A stretch of 64,000 nt of DNA from Candidatus Jidaibacter acanthamoeba. GTDB taxonomy: Bacteria > Pseudomonadota > Alphaproteobacteria > Rickettsiales > Midichloriaceae. The notes under the pieces were generated by a model, which saw only the letters and a list, made by a program, of their open reading frames with translations, did no database searches and was not told the origin of the DNA. Below, piece after piece: positions 43,075 to 53,017 of this stretch (within the stretch, counting starts at the first letter, position 1; each line of letters starts with the position of its first letter). Made by a program: the position numbers and the translations under genes. Location of the stretch: contig NZ_JSWE01000036.1 of NCBI RefSeq assembly GCF_000815465.1, positions 1 to 64,000 on the forward strand, given 5' to 3'.

Positions 43075-44757
43075 TTAGACTTTCTTAGTATCCAGCTTTT
43101 TAATCATTAACTGTTGAATAATTGAAAGTATGTTACTCCATGCCCAGTAAATAATAAGCCCGGATGGGAAGGTAGAGAACATAAACATAAATATCCACGG
43201 CAGCATTTTCATTACCTTAGCTTGCATCGGATCTGAAGGCTCAGGGCTTAAACGCTGCTGAATATACATGGTTGCCGCCATCAGAATAGGGAGAATCCCG
43301 ATATGCAGGAAAGCGGGCGGATCCCATGGGATTAAACCGAATAAGTTAAATATATTGGTAGTATCTGCTCCCGATAAATCCTTTATCCAGCCGAAAAAGT
43401 GAGCATGACGCATTTCAATGGTTACATAAAGCACTTTATATAAGGCAAAGAATATCGGCATTTGCAACACAATCGGCAAACATCCAGCAAGCGGGTTAAC
43501 CTTTTCCTTTTTATAAAGTTCCATTATGGATTTTTGGAACATCATAGTATCATCTTGGTGCTTTTGCTTTAATGCTTGCATTTGAGGTTGTAAATCTTTT
43601 AGCTTATTCATTCCTCTAAAACCTTTATACGCAAGCGGGAATAACATTAGCTTTATTACTACCGTTAAAAGAAGAATAGCCAACCCGAAGTTACCGATCA
43701 TTTTATAAAAATAACTTAGGAGAATGAAAATCGGTTTAGTAATAAAATATAAGATACCGAAATCTACTGCACGGTCAAAAAGGGTGATATTATATTGCGC
43801 TTGGTATTTATCCAATAAATCCAGCTTTTTAGCTCCTGCAAAAAGTTTCACGTTTTGTACGGCACTTGAATTACTTTTTACTTCAAGCGTATTTTGAATT
43901 ATGTCAGCTTGAAATCTTTCCAAATCCCCATCTTTAAACGCTATAAAACTACCTCTCCTAACCTGATCTTGTTGGGGGATAATTGCCGCAAGCCAATATT
44001 TATCAGAAAAACCTAACCAGTTTATGTTATTTTCATATTTAAGTTTTTTCTCACTGCTTAAGTCTTCAAAGCTAATTTCTTTTAATGAATTATTGAAAAC
44101 TCCTATCGCTCCTTCATGAATAATCATATTTTTATCTTTGCTTTCAATATGACTACGGCTTATTAAAGAATAAGGTTGGATTTTTATAGGCTTATCGGAT
44201 TGATTTTTAATTTCCTGTTTAATATCAAACATAAAATTTTCATCTAAAGAAATGGTAATTATAAACTCAATATTTTGGGAATTAGTCCAAGATAAACTAA
44301 TGTTGTCATTTTGCTTTAGCGAGGCTTTATTTGCCTTCCATAAAGTCTCTTTATTCGGAAGCTCCAGATTTTCTTCATTACTAATCCAACCAAATTCTGC
44401 AAAATATACTTCCCTGGTTTTAGACGGCGAAAATAAAACAACATTAGCATCATTTGCGTCCGGATGGACTTTATATTGCAGAAGAGTTAAATCATCAATC
44501 CTTGCACCCACCAAATTAATCGAACCTTTTACTGCTTGGTTATTAATTAATACCCTGGTGTTATTTTTAAATCCTTCTTTTACTATTTCTTCTTGGGATA
44601 AATTAGCTTCTTCTAAATCAGGGATAATTTCAGCTGTGCCGCTTTTTTGTTCAAATGCGGAAGGGGGTGGAGGAGGTGGAGCAAAAAAATATTGCCAAGT
44701 AAATACAATTAAAACCGAAAGTATAACAGCTATAGTTAATCTTTGTTGATCTGACAT
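43075..44757 (-). CDS. yidC: Membrane protein insertase YidC
   Basis: YidC inserts and folds inner-membrane proteins with or without SecYEG. The 560-residue form has an N-terminal signal anchor, a large periplasmic beta-sandwich (about 40-340) and a five-helix C-terminal core with NFGLAILLLTVVIKL, MFQKSIMELYKKEKVNPLAGC and FSTFPSGLIIYW. The Pro run at residues 27-33 is noteworthy but not diagnostic. The start overlaps yidD by 22 bp, the last gene of the rpmH-rnpA-yidD-yidC cluster. Confidence 0.95.
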   Translation of the reverse strand: MSDQQRLTIAVILSVLIVFTWQYFFAPPPPPPSAFEQKSGTAEIIPDLEEANLSQEEIVKEGFKNNTRVLINNQAVKGSINLVGARIDDLTLLQYKVHPDANDANVVLFSPSKTREVYFAEFGWISNEENLELPNKETLWKANKASLKQNDNISLSWTNSQNIEFIITISLDENFMFDIKQEIKNQSDKPIKIQPYSLISRSHIESKDKNMIIHEGAIGVFNNSLKEISFEDLSSEKKLKYENNINWLGFSDKYWLAAIIPQQDQVRRGSFIAFKDGDLERFQADIIQNTLEVKSNSSAVQNVKLFAGAKKLDLLDKYQAQYNITLFDRAVDFGILYFITKPIFILLSYFYKMIGNFGLAILLLTVVIKLMLFPLAYKGFRGMNKLKDLQPQMQALKQKHQDDTMMFQKSIMELYKKEKVNPLAGCLPIVLQMPIFFALYKVLYVTIEMRHAHFFGWIKDLSGADTTNIFNLFGLIPWDPPAFLHIGILPILMAATMYIQQRLSPEPSDPMQAKVMKMLPWIFMFMFSTFPSGLIIYWAWSNILSIIQQLMIKKLDTKKV

Positions 44758-45020
44758 TTTTGTTTTCCTTTGTTTTGTGGTACCGGGTCAAAACCTGCAC
44801 TAAAAAGCGGGTTGCATTTTAAAATTCTAATTAAACCATAAGTTATTCCTTTTACCATACCATGCTCATTTATTGCAAGCATCGCATATTCGGAGCAAGT
44901 GGGCTGGAATCTGCAGGTAGGAGGAAGCATCGGAGAAATAACATATCGGTAAAACTTAATAAATATAAATATAAAAGATTTTAAAATTTGAGATATGAAA
45001 GATAAAATGCACTTAATCAT
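44736..45020 (-). CDS. yidD: Membrane protein insertion efficiency factor YidD
   Basis: This 94-residue protein has an N-terminal amphipathic or hydrophobic segment and the YidD signature FYRYVISPMLPPTCRFQPTCSEYAMLAI. The downstream part GMVKGITYGLIRILKCNPLFSAGFDPVP is also typical. YidD aids YidC-dependent insertion. It overlaps rnpA by 4 bp (ATGA) and yidC by 22 bp. Confidence 0.93.
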   Translation of the reverse strand: MIKCILSFISQILKSFIFIFIKFYRYVISPMLPPTCRFQPTCSEYAMLAINEHGMVKGITYGLIRILKCNPLFSAGFDPVPQNKGKQKCQINKD

Positions 45021-45346
45021 CTTAAATTTTCTAACCCTTTAACAAATTCGTTTTTAAGATTTATATACTTTTCTTTAATTAAATTAGGCCTTGCGATTAT
45101 AATTATTTCTGCAGGCTTAAATTTATTTTCTTTAATAATTTCTTTGGTAATCACCCTGATTAGTCTTTTGCAGTAGTTGCGTTTTACTGCGTTACCAACC
45201 CTTTTGCTTACTGTAAAACCGACTTTTAATAAATCATCTTCCATAAGCAAGTTGTACAAAATCAAAAAGCTTCGAGAGTGAAGCTTCCTTGAGTTTTTTG
45301 AGATTCTGGAATAATCTTTCGTTTTTACAATTCTTTCTAAGTTCAA
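45017..45346 (-). CDS. rnpA: Ribonuclease P protein component
   Basis: RnpA supports the RNase P RNA in 5' maturation of tRNAs. The 109-residue basic protein has VGFTVSKRVGNAVKRNYCKRLIRV, including the family RNxxKR motif. It starts 6 bp after the rpmH stop and overlaps yidD by 4 bp. Confidence 0.92.
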   Translation of the reverse strand: MNLERIVKTKDYSRISKNSRKLHSRSFLILYNLLMEDDLLKVGFTVSKRVGNAVKRNYCKRLIRVITKEIIKENKFKPAEIIIIARPNLIKEKYINLKNEFVKGLENLR

Positions 45347-45352
45347 AGCTAA

Positions 45353-45493
45353 TTACGCGCTTAAAACGTGTCTACCCTTCGCTCTTCTAGCGTTTATTAC
45401 TTTTCTGCCGCCTACGGTCGCCATTCTGGCTCTAAATCCGCCTCTGCGTTTTTTCACTAAATTACTCGGCTGATACGTTCTTTTAGTTGCCAT
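45353..45493 (-). CDS. rpmH: 50S ribosomal protein L34
   Basis: This is a 46-residue, highly basic protein from an ATG at 45493: [20 protein letters not shown], then [20 protein letters not shown] and RHVLSA. This is the canonical L34 layout. It heads the conserved rpmH-rnpA-yidD-yidC cluster and has a clear promoter upstream. An AAGGAAAAG ribosome site precedes the ATG. Confidence 0.97.
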   Translation of the reverse strand: MATKRTYQPSNLVKKRRGGFRARMATVGGRKVINARRAKGRHVLSA

Positions 45494-45536
45494 TTTCTTT
45501 TCCTTGAGGTTAAATACGATTAAAAATGTAGGTGTT

Positions 45537-45565
45537 CTTATAACTCCTATCGTTTAAAAAGTCAA
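45537..45565 (-). promoter_or_regulatory. Sigma70-type promoter of the rpmH cluster
   Basis: On the reverse strand TTGACT (45560-45565), a 17-bp spacer and TATAAG (45537-45542) lie 43 bp before the rpmH start. The -35 box is only 21 bp from the divergent udg start. Confidence 0.6.
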
Positions 45566-45586
45566 TAGTTACAACTTTTAAAGCCT

Positions 45587-46312
45587 ATGAACGATGCAAA
45601 AAATTTATTAAAATGGTATGTGGAAATGGGTGTGGATAGTTTTCTTTCTGAAAAACCTATTAATAGGCTCAAAAAACGCGAAGAAAAAATTGAATTAAAA
45701 GTGAAAGCACCTGAGTATAATGCTTCAAGAGAAATTGCCGATACGTGTAATGATTTAGAGATGTTAGAGCAAGCAGTCAAAGCTTTTGACGGGTGTGCTA
45801 TAAAGAAAGGCGCTACAAATACTGTTTTTAAAGACGGCGACCCTAAATCTAAAATTATGTTGATTGGAGAAGCACCGGGTGCTAATGAAGATGAGCAGGG
45901 AATACCGTTTTGCGGATTAAGCGGCAAATTATTAAACAATATATTACTTGCAATCGGGTTGAAGCGAGAAGAGGTATATATCAGTAATACAGTTTTTTGG
46001 CGTCCTCCGGGAAATCGGCGCCCTACAACGGAAGAAATTAAAATCTGCCGCCCTTTCGTTGAAAAGCATGTGGCTCTAGTTGCACCAAAACTTATTATAC
46101 TTGTCGGCAATACCGCAGTTGAGTCTTTACTTGATTTGAAGGTATCAATGGCTTCGCTGCGGGGCAAATACTTCGATTACTCAAATCCGTATTTAAGTAA
46201 ACCTATTAAAACCGCTGTAATTTTTCACCCAGCTTATTTATTAAGACAAGCTCTAAAGAAAAAAGAAATGTGGATGGATATTCTTAAAATTAAAAAAGAG
46301 TTTTTAAGCTGA
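45587..46312 (+). CDS. Family 4 uracil-DNA glycosylase
   Basis: This 241-residue protein removes uracil from DNA. The catalytic motif is MLIGEAPGANEDEQGIPFCG (near 87-106), with YISNTVFWRPPGNRRPT and the C-terminal IFHPAYLLRQ leucine-loop motif. Cys residues near 60 and 66 of the FDGC region, plus CRPF, could provide the iron-sulfur ligands of the family. The alphaproteobacterial form has this N-terminal extension. It overlaps nothing and is divergent from rpmH; ribF follows after 2 bp. Confidence 0.9.
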   Translation: MNDAKNLLKWYVEMGVDSFLSEKPINRLKKREEKIELKVKAPEYNASREIADTCNDLEMLEQAVKAFDGCAIKKGATNTVFKDGDPKSKIMLIGEAPGANEDEQGIPFCGLSGKLLNNILLAIGLKREEVYISNTVFWRPPGNRRPTTEEIKICRPFVEKHVALVAPKLIILVGNTAVESLLDLKVSMASLRGKYFDYSNPYLSKPIKTAVIFHPAYLLRQALKKKEMWMDILKIKKEFLS

Positions 46313-46314
46313 AT

Positions 46315-47253
46315 ATGATAGTTATCAAAGATTTAAAAAACCAAAGTTATAAAAATTTAGCTGTAGCATTGGGAAATTTTGACGGCGTACACATCGCACA
46401 TCAGGAAATTATTAAAACTTGCATTAATTACGCTAAAAATCATAATATCCAATCTGCGGTAATAACTTTCACTCCCCATCCACGCGAGGTTATGAACCCT
46501 TCCGCCAAGCATGAAAGTTTAATTACAGTCGAACAAAAGCTAGAGTTGTTTGAGCGCTTAGGGGTAGATATAGTTTACTTAATTAATTTTACTCCTGATT
46601 TTGCAAATATACCGGCTAATGAATTTATCAGTAAAATATTGGTTCAGACTTTGCAGGTAAAACATGTCATAACCGGATATAATTTTCTATTCGGTAAAAA
46701 TCGCCGGGGTGATGCTAATCTTCTATCCGAAAGTGCTGAACATTATAATTTTTCTTATCAGCAGATCGGTAAAATAAGTTATAATTATCATGATGTTTCT
46801 TCCTCAAATATTAAAACGCTTATGAAGCTCGGTGCATTCGGTATTGTTAATAAATTACTGGGAAGGGAATATTCCATCTCGGGAAATGTAGTAGAAGGTA
46901 ATAAAAGAGCAAGAATGCTCGGGTTTCCGACAGCAAATATCGCCCTAAAGCAGGAATTGTTTTACCCGTTATACGGAGTCTATTTGGTTAAGGTTGAAAT
47001 TGAAGGCAAGAGGCTATACGGTATAGCTAACATAGGTCTAAGGCCTACTTTTTCAGAAGTTGAACCGATTTTAGAAGTACATATTTTTGATTTTGATGGT
47101 AACATTTATGATAAGCAATTAAAAATAAAATTTCTTCATTTTATTAGGCCTGAAAGAAAATTTAGCCATATTGATGGCCTTAAAACCCAGATAACATCTG
47201 ACATACAAGGCGCAAAGTATGCTTTAAAAAACTTACCCGGCTCATGTATTTAA
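46315..47253 (+). CDS. ribF: Bifunctional riboflavin kinase / FAD synthetase
   Basis: RibF converts riboflavin to FMN and then FAD. The 312-residue product has the adenylyltransferase nucleotide site LGNFDGVHIAHQEI and TFTPHPREVM, ITGYNFLFGKNRRGD, and the flavokinase domain with GNVVEGNKRARMLGFPTANI and GIANIGLRPTF. Length is normal. It starts 2 bp after the glycosylase stop. Confidence 0.95.
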   Translation: MIVIKDLKNQSYKNLAVALGNFDGVHIAHQEIIKTCINYAKNHNIQSAVITFTPHPREVMNPSAKHESLITVEQKLELFERLGVDIVYLINFTPDFANIPANEFISKILVQTLQVKHVITGYNFLFGKNRRGDANLLSESAEHYNFSYQQIGKISYNYHDVSSSNIKTLMKLGAFGIVNKLLGREYSISGNVVEGNKRARMLGFPTANIALKQELFYPLYGVYLVKVEIEGKRLYGIANIGLRPTFSEVEPILEVHIFDFDGNIYDKQLKIKFLHFIRPERKFSHIDGLKTQITSDIQGAKYALKNLPGSCI

Positions 47254-47353
47254 TGCTTTTTAACCAATATAAAAAGTATTATTATACGGGTTCCGGATTG
47301 CAAATTCCGAAGAATTTCTATAATAATTTAACCTACAGCAAAATGGAGTGATT

Positions 47354-49606
47354 GTGAGTAAAGCTAAATTTAATTTAAATAGCTTTTTTTTAAGATGTTT
47401 AGGAGCACTAATCATTGTGCTTGCAATATTTTTATTTATATCCTTCATAAGTTTTAATGCAGGCGACCCTTCATTTAATCAAGTTAATGACAATGAGATT
47501 AAAAATTTAGCCGGCTACTACGGTGCCTTTATTGCCGACCCGATTTTACAATCTCTAGGCTTTGCTTCTTATTTCATAGTAATATTTTTAACTACCTTAG
47601 GGCTTAAAATACTAACTGCGAGGGAGATAAGCTTTCTTACTCTAAGAATTGCATTTCTAATATTATTACTTCCGTTTCTTGCCGCCTGTTTTACATTTAT
47701 AAAGCCTATTTCTAGCCAAAACTTTATCAGTTACGGCGGGTTTATCGGAGTATTTGTCAAAGAAGAGCTTAGTGTTTATTTTAATCCTAAGCATATTTTT
47801 TATAGTATTTTCCCTATTATTATAATTGTAAGTTTGCTTACTCTAAATATTAACTACAAAGAATTTAAAAAATTTATTATTGTTATAATCAGGCTGTTCA
47901 CCTATGGCGCAAAACTTTTTGCCTGGGCTATGGTTTCATTATATATTTTAGTTAGAGGAAAAATAGCTAAAGAAACAAATGAAACTACGGTAGAAAATCA
48001 AGATGCAAATATAGAAATTGAAAAACCGAAGCCTGTATTAACAATTAAAAATAAGATGCCGAGGTTTGAGCCGAAAAAAGAGGTATTACACTCTACCCCC
48101 CGGGGTAGCTCAAGTGATTTTCAACTTCCGCCTACCGCTCTTCTTAAAGAACCGACGATTACTTCCAAAAAGAATCAGTTAAGCGAAGCTGCGTTAAACC
48201 AGAACTCAAAACTTCTCACCCAAGTTCTCCAGGATTTCGGAGTTTATGGGAATATCTTAAGTATACGGCCGGGGCCGGTAGTAACATTATATGAACTTGA
48301 GCCGTCTGCCGGCACGAAATCTTCCAGAGTAATCGGGCTTGCCGATGATATTTCAAGGTCAATGAGTGCAATATCTGCACGAATCTCGGTGATACCTGGT
48401 AAAAATGCTCTTGGGATTGAATTGCCTAATACTAATAGAGAGATAGTTTACCTAAGGGAATTAATGGAAAGTGAAACCTATGTTGCAACCGAAGGTAAGC
48501 TTCCTCTGGTCTTAGGTAAAAATATCGGCGGCGACCCTATTATTGCCGATTTAGCTAAGATGCCGCACTTATTGGTTGCAGGAACTACGGGGTCGGGGAA
48601 GTCGGTCGCTATTAATACTATGGTGCTTTCATTGCTATATAAGCTTTCTCCGAAGGAATGTCAGTTTATCATGATTGATCCTAAAATGCTGGAATTATCA
48701 GTTTATGAAGGAATACCGCATCTTTTAACTCCTGTCGTAACCGAGCCTAAAAAAGCCGTAGCTGCTTTGAAATGGGTGGTTAAAGAAATGGAGAATCGCT
48801 ACCGCTCGATGTCAATTTTAGGGGTAAGAAATATCCAAGGCTTTAATAAGGCTATCGAAGAGTCTATAAGTAAAGGCCAGCGTTTAGAAAAACAAATACA
48901 AACCGGGTTTGATCAAGAAACAGGCAAGCCGACATTCGAAACAATTGAAATGCCTGCCGAACCTTTGCCTTATATTGTAGTTATTGTTGATGAAATGGCT
49001 GACCTTATGCTGGTGGCAGGTAAAGATATCGAAGGGTATATTCAACGACTTGCTCAAATGGCAAGAGCAGCCGGGATTCATATTATTATGGCGACACAAA
49101 GACCATCCGTAGATGTCATCACGGGAGTAATTAAAGCTAATTTCCCAACCCGTATCAGTTTCCAGGTAACTTCCAAGATTGACAGTAGAACTATTTTGGG
49201 TGAACAGGGTGCCGAACAGCTACTCGGTATGGGAGATATGCTTTATATGATGGGCGGCGGAAGGATCGAACGTGTTCACGGCCCATTTGTAGGTGACAAG
49301 GAAGTTGAAATGGTAGTTGATTACTTAAAATCCCAGGGAAGCCCTAAATATAAGATAGAAATTACTCTTGATGAGGATGAAGAAGGGGACAGTATAATTA
49401 ACATGGCAGGAGGTAATACTGATGACCTTTACTCACAAGCAGTGGCCATAGTACTAAGGGATAGAAGGCCAACCACTAGTTACCTGCAAAGGTGTTTAAA
49501 AGTCGGATATAACAAAGCCGCAAGCTTAATTGAAAAAATGGAAAAGGAAGGGATTCTCAGCCCTCCTAATCATACAGGTAAAAGAGAAATTTTGGTAAAT
49601 GACTAA
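47354..49606 (+). CDS. ftsK: DNA translocase FtsK
   Basis: FtsK couples division to chromosome segregation and dimer resolution. The protein has about 750 residues. Four membrane helices occupy about 10-170 and a short linker follows (about 200-280). The RecA-like motor has Walker A GTTGSGKS near 415, Walker B VIVDEMADLM and ATQRPSVDVITG. The C-terminal winged-helix gamma domain (RRPTTSYLQRCLKVGYNKAASLIEKME) recognises orienting sequences. A GTG at 47354 is preferred over the GTG at 47348 because GGAG lies 5 bases upstream. The stop overlaps the rnd start by one base. Confidence 0.95.
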   Translation: MSKAKFNLNSFFLRCLGALIIVLAIFLFISFISFNAGDPSFNQVNDNEIKNLAGYYGAFIADPILQSLGFASYFIVIFLTTLGLKILTAREISFLTLRIAFLILLLPFLAACFTFIKPISSQNFISYGGFIGVFVKEELSVYFNPKHIFYSIFPIIIIVSLLTLNINYKEFKKFIIVIIRLFTYGAKLFAWAMVSLYILVRGKIAKETNETTVENQDANIEIEKPKPVLTIKNKMPRFEPKKEVLHSTPRGSSSDFQLPPTALLKEPTITSKKNQLSEAALNQNSKLLTQVLQDFGVYGNILSIRPGPVVTLYELEPSAGTKSSRVIGLADDISRSMSAISARISVIPGKNALGIELPNTNREIVYLRELMESETYVATEGKLPLVLGKNIGGDPIIADLAKMPHLLVAGTTGSGKSVAINTMVLSLLYKLSPKECQFIMIDPKMLELSVYEGIPHLLTPVVTEPKKAVAALKWVVKEMENRYRSMSILGVRNIQGFNKAIEESISKGQRLEKQIQTGFDQETGKPTFETIEMPAEPLPYIVVIVDEMADLMLVAGKDIEGYIQRLAQMARAAGIHIIMATQRPSVDVITGVIKANFPTRISFQVTSKIDSRTILGEQGAEQLLGMGDMLYMMGGGRIERVHGPFVGDKEVEMVVDYLKSQGSPKYKIEITLDEDEEGDSIINMAGGNTDDLYSQAVAIVLRDRRPTTSYLQRCLKVGYNKAASLIEKMEKEGILSPPNHTGKREILVND

Positions 49607-50742
49607 TGTTAATTACAGATAGCAAAATATTAAAACTATACTGTGAAAAAGCTTTAAGCGAAAAAGTAATGGCTTTTGATACAGAATTTATGCGGGATAA
49701 AACTTATTATCCGAAATTATCACTAGTCCAAATAGCAACTAAGGACAGTGCTTTTGCCGTTGATATGTTATGCGGACTGGATTATTCACCGTTAAAAAGA
49801 TTGCTTTCAGCTCCTAATCTATTAAAAGTAATCCATTCGGCCAGGCAGGATTTGGAATTACTGTATAACTTCTTCGGCATCATTCCCCAAAACCTGCTTG
49901 ATACGCAAACTGCCGCATTGTTTCTCGGTTATAAAGACTCCCCGAGCTTCGAGTTATTAGCTGCCGACTTTTTAGATATAAAAGTCAGTAAAGCCCTGCA
50001 ATTCTCTGATTGGCTTATTAGGCCGTTATCCGATGAACAGTTGCAGTACGCAATTACGGATGCGAATCTGCTTTATGAGCTATTTTTTAAAATTGAAGAG
50101 CGGCTAAATAAATTAGATAGGTTTGCATGGGCGTTAGAAGAATCTAATCTTATTAAATGCGGTAGTAAGTTTATCACTCCTATTGAGAGTATACTAAACA
50201 AATTTGCCGGCGCTATTAATAAAGAAAGTGATTTACTTAGATGCTATGATCTGCTTTCCTGGCGTGAAGAGAAGGCAAAAACATTGGATGTTCCTCGCAA
50301 TTACGTGATAAAAGAAGAAGTAATTATTCAGCTTTGCCATAAAAAACCTGTAACTATAGAAGAACTTTTAAAATATAAATTACATCCGAATCTGGATGAA
50401 GAGAACTTGTATGAAATTCTGGAAATCATGCAGGATGAAACTTTAGATGAGTCTAAAAACGAAATAATTAAAAATTTTTTAAATAATAAAAAGTTTATTT
50501 TCTTAAACAAAAACAACCTTTTCTTTATGCTTAAAATTTTAGTAGAAGTTATTTCTAAGAAATTAGGAATTCATGAGCAGCTTCTTGCAACCACTACCGA
50601 TATTCTTCTTTTTGCTCATGATAAAGAGTCAAGAGCCAATCAGGGATGGAGAAGAGCAGCAATAGGCAATTTTATGCAGGACTTAAAAGAAGGAAAATTA
50701 TTGCTTGGTTTTAAAGATGGAAATTTTTTTATTTCCGGATAA
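49606..50742 (+). CDS. rnd: Ribonuclease D
   Basis: This is a 378-residue 3'-5' exoribonuclease that trims tRNA and other RNA 3' ends. DEDD-family motifs are AFDTEFMRDKTYYP (Asp, Glu), IHSARQDLELLYNFF and YAITDANLLYELF. The HRDC-like domains follow (about 205-375), with LLSWREEKAKTLDVPRNYV. Its start touches the ftsK stop, so the two are co-transcribed. Confidence 0.92.
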   Translation: MLITDSKILKLYCEKALSEKVMAFDTEFMRDKTYYPKLSLVQIATKDSAFAVDMLCGLDYSPLKRLLSAPNLLKVIHSARQDLELLYNFFGIIPQNLLDTQTAALFLGYKDSPSFELLAADFLDIKVSKALQFSDWLIRPLSDEQLQYAITDANLLYELFFKIEERLNKLDRFAWALEESNLIKCGSKFITPIESILNKFAGAINKESDLLRCYDLLSWREEKAKTLDVPRNYVIKEEVIIQLCHKKPVTIEELLKYKLHPNLDEENLYEILEIMQDETLDESKNEIIKNFLNNKKFIFLNKNNLFFMLKILVEVISKKLGIHEQLLATTTDILLFAHDKESRANQGWRRAAIGNFMQDLKEGKLLLGFKDGNFFISG

Positions 50743-50780
50743 TATACAATCTTATATTCTTAGTTGGTTAGCTGATTTTG

Positions 50781-51983
50781 ATGACTAAAATAAATATTCC
50801 GCCTAACACTCCTCTTGAATTGATAAGGAAGCTTTTTAACCTATTATCTGAGGCAGGCGAATCAAGATTAGTCGGCGGATGCGTTAGGGATATCATCTGC
50901 GGAAAAATGTCGGATGATATTGATATAGCAACTACAGCTCTTCCCGAACAGGTACTGAAAATCTTCTCCAAACATAATATAAAGGCTATCCCCACAGGTA
51001 TTAAGCATGGGACTATTACCGGAATTTTTGATAAACATATTTTAGAAATAACTACCCTTAGAAAGGACGTTGAATGCTTCGGAAGGCATGCAACCGTAGA
51101 GTTTACCGATAGCTGGGAAGAAGATGCAAGCCGAAGGGATTTTACTATAAATGCAATGTCTATGGATTTAGAAGGTAATATTTATGATTACTTTGGAGGG
51201 ATAGAAGACCTAAAAAATAATCTTGTTCGCTTTGTCGGTACTGCTGAGAAAAGAATTCAAGAAGATTATTTAAGGATTTTAAGATTTTTTAGGTTCTACT
51301 CTTATTTCGGGGGTAACAATATAGATAAAGAAAGCCTGGCCGCGGTATTCAAATATGCGCCACAAATGGCGACTCTTTCAGGTGAGCGCATTAGGCAGGA
51401 GATGCTGAAAATAATTAATAAGCAATATGCTTATAATACAATTAAGCTTATGGTTGAAAACGGGGTATGGGAACATTTAAATTGCGGGAGCCCAAATATT
51501 GAGAAACTTTATAGTTATAAATTTTGTAGTGAAGCTCTAATAAATTTAGCAGCAATTATCCGATCTACCTCTGATCCGATATTAAATTGTAAGAACATCA
51601 GATTAAGATGGAGGCTATCAAACAAAGAAATGACCACTCTTGAAATGCTTTGTTCAAAAGATTATGAGTTAAATAGCACTGATGATATAAACTCGAAGAA
51701 AGCACTTTATTTTTTAGGTAAACAAAACTTCCTAATGAAATTAAAGTTAAAATTTGTTGAAGAGCCGAATGAAGATTTAAGCAAGCTGTTTGAACTTGCT
51801 GAAAACTTTATAATTCCTGCTTTTCCATTAAACGGAAGGGATGTTAGAAGGATAGGATTCGAAGGTAAAGAAATAAGAGAAGTGATTTTAAATACAACAA
51901 ATGCTTGGATTAATAGTAATTTTAGTTTAAAAAAGGAAGAGCTACTAGAGTTGGTAAAAACATATTATATCTCTAGAGCTTAA
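50781..51983 (+). CDS. cca: CCA tRNA nucleotidyltransferase / poly(A) polymerase family
   Basis: This protein of about 400 residues belongs to the class II nucleotidyltransferase group. The active site is RLVGGCVRDIICGKMSDDIDIAT, with RRDFTINAM and EDYLRILRFFRF further on. In Rickettsiales such proteins act as CCA-adding enzymes; poly(A) polymerase is the alternative. The ATG at 50781 is chosen rather than a TTG one codon earlier. The two tRNAs in this window already encode CCA, so the enzyme would serve repair. Confidence 0.9.
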   Translation: MTKINIPPNTPLELIRKLFNLLSEAGESRLVGGCVRDIICGKMSDDIDIATTALPEQVLKIFSKHNIKAIPTGIKHGTITGIFDKHILEITTLRKDVECFGRHATVEFTDSWEEDASRRDFTINAMSMDLEGNIYDYFGGIEDLKNNLVRFVGTAEKRIQEDYLRILRFFRFYSYFGGNNIDKESLAAVFKYAPQMATLSGERIRQEMLKIINKQYAYNTIKLMVENGVWEHLNCGSPNIEKLYSYKFCSEALINLAAIIRSTSDPILNCKNIRLRWRLSNKEMTTLEMLCSKDYELNSTDDINSKKALYFLGKQNFLMKLKLKFVEEPNEDLSKLFELAENFIIPAFPLNGRDVRRIGFEGKEIREVILNTTNAWINSNFSLKKEELLELVKTYYISRA

Positions 51984-52009
51984 AAGAATTTTTAAAATAA
52001 TGTTAAGAG

Positions 52010-53011
52010 ATGCTCAAGATGGCAGCTAAAAAAGAAATGAAAATAAACAGTAAATTATCCGATGAACAATTGAAGGAAGCATACTATGATATGCTTTTGA
52101 TCAGAAGGTTTGAAGAGAAGTCCGGACAGCTTTACGGAATGGGGCTGATAGGAGGGTTTTGCCACCTGTATATCGGGCAAGAAGCAATAGCAGTCGGTGT
52201 ACAAAGTGTGCTTAAAGAAGGTGACGGGGTAATAACCAGTTACCGTAGCCATGGAATAATGCTTGCAACAAAAAGTGATCCGAAATATGTGATGGCTGAA
52301 CTACTCGGAAAAGCAACCGGTTGCTCAAAAGGAAAAGGCGGTTCAATGCATATGTTTGATCTTCCCAAAGGTTTTTATGGCGGCCATGGTATAGTTGGAG
52401 CGCAGATTCCGATCGGTACCGGAATGGCATTCGCTTATAAATATAAAAAAACAGATAATATTGCCGTTGTTTACTTTGGCGACGGGGCAGCAAACCAAGG
52501 CCAAGTCTATGAAGCTTTTAATATGGCTAAGCTTTGGGATTTACCTGTACTCTATGTGATAGAAAATAATGAATACGGGATGGGTACTTCGGTTGCAAGG
52601 TCATCAAGTATAGTTGAACTGTACAAACGTGGAGAATCATTCGGCATTCCGGGTAAAAGAGTTGACGGGATGAACTTCTTTAGCGTCAGAGAAGCGGTAC
52701 TTGAAGCAGTAGAATATATAAGAAGTGGGAAAGGGCCGGTATTACTTGAGATGAAAACTTACCGTTATCGCGGGCATTCGATGTCTGACCCCGGTAAATA
52801 CAGGTCTAAAGAAGAAGTAGCGGATTATAGAGAAAATCATGATCCCCTTACGATGATGGCAAAATACCTTGAGGATAATAAGATTTATAGCCAAGAAGAC
52901 TTTGACTTGCTTGAGAAAAAAGTTAAGGATGCGGTTACTGAAGCGGTTGAGTTTGCCCAACAAAGCCCGGAACCGTCGGAAGATGAATTATTTAAAGATA
53001 TTTACGCTTAA
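52010..53011 (+). CDS. pdhA: Pyruvate dehydrogenase E1 component, alpha subunit
   Basis: This is a 333-residue ThDP-dependent decarboxylase subunit that converts pyruvate to the acetyl-lipoyl form with PdhB. It contains MLLIRRFEEKSGQLYGMGLIGGFCHLYIGQEA, the ThDP/Mg motif GDGAANQGQVYEAFNMAKLWDLPV near 162-186, and phosphorylation-loop-like YRYRGHSMSDPG. The start could be the ATG three codons on (52019), with better ribosome-site spacing. A flavodoxin-like gene separates it from pdhB. Confidence 0.95.
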   Translation: MLKMAAKKEMKINSKLSDEQLKEAYYDMLLIRRFEEKSGQLYGMGLIGGFCHLYIGQEAIAVGVQSVLKEGDGVITSYRSHGIMLATKSDPKYVMAELLGKATGCSKGKGGSMHMFDLPKGFYGGHGIVGAQIPIGTGMAFAYKYKKTDNIAVVYFGDGAANQGQVYEAFNMAKLWDLPVLYVIENNEYGMGTSVARSSSIVELYKRGESFGIPGKRVDGMNFFSVREAVLEAVEYIRSGKGPVLLEMKTYRYRGHSMSDPGKYRSKEEVADYRENHDPLTMMAKYLEDNKIYSQEDFDLLEKKVKDAVTEAVEFAQQSPEPSEDELFKDIYA

Positions 53012-53017
53012 AACATT

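Noticed and set aside
44252-44749. 165-codon plus-strand ORF
   Set aside because: Antisense to the yidC periplasmic domain; a shadow frame.
45562-46167. 201-codon minus-strand ORF
   Set aside because: It is antisense to the uracil-DNA glycosylase and covers the rpmH promoter; no protein-like motifs.
51961-52009. Terminator or regulatory element before pdhA
   Set aside because: Only a short AT-rich gap with a weak AAGAG ribosome site; no stem or promoter convincing enough to list.
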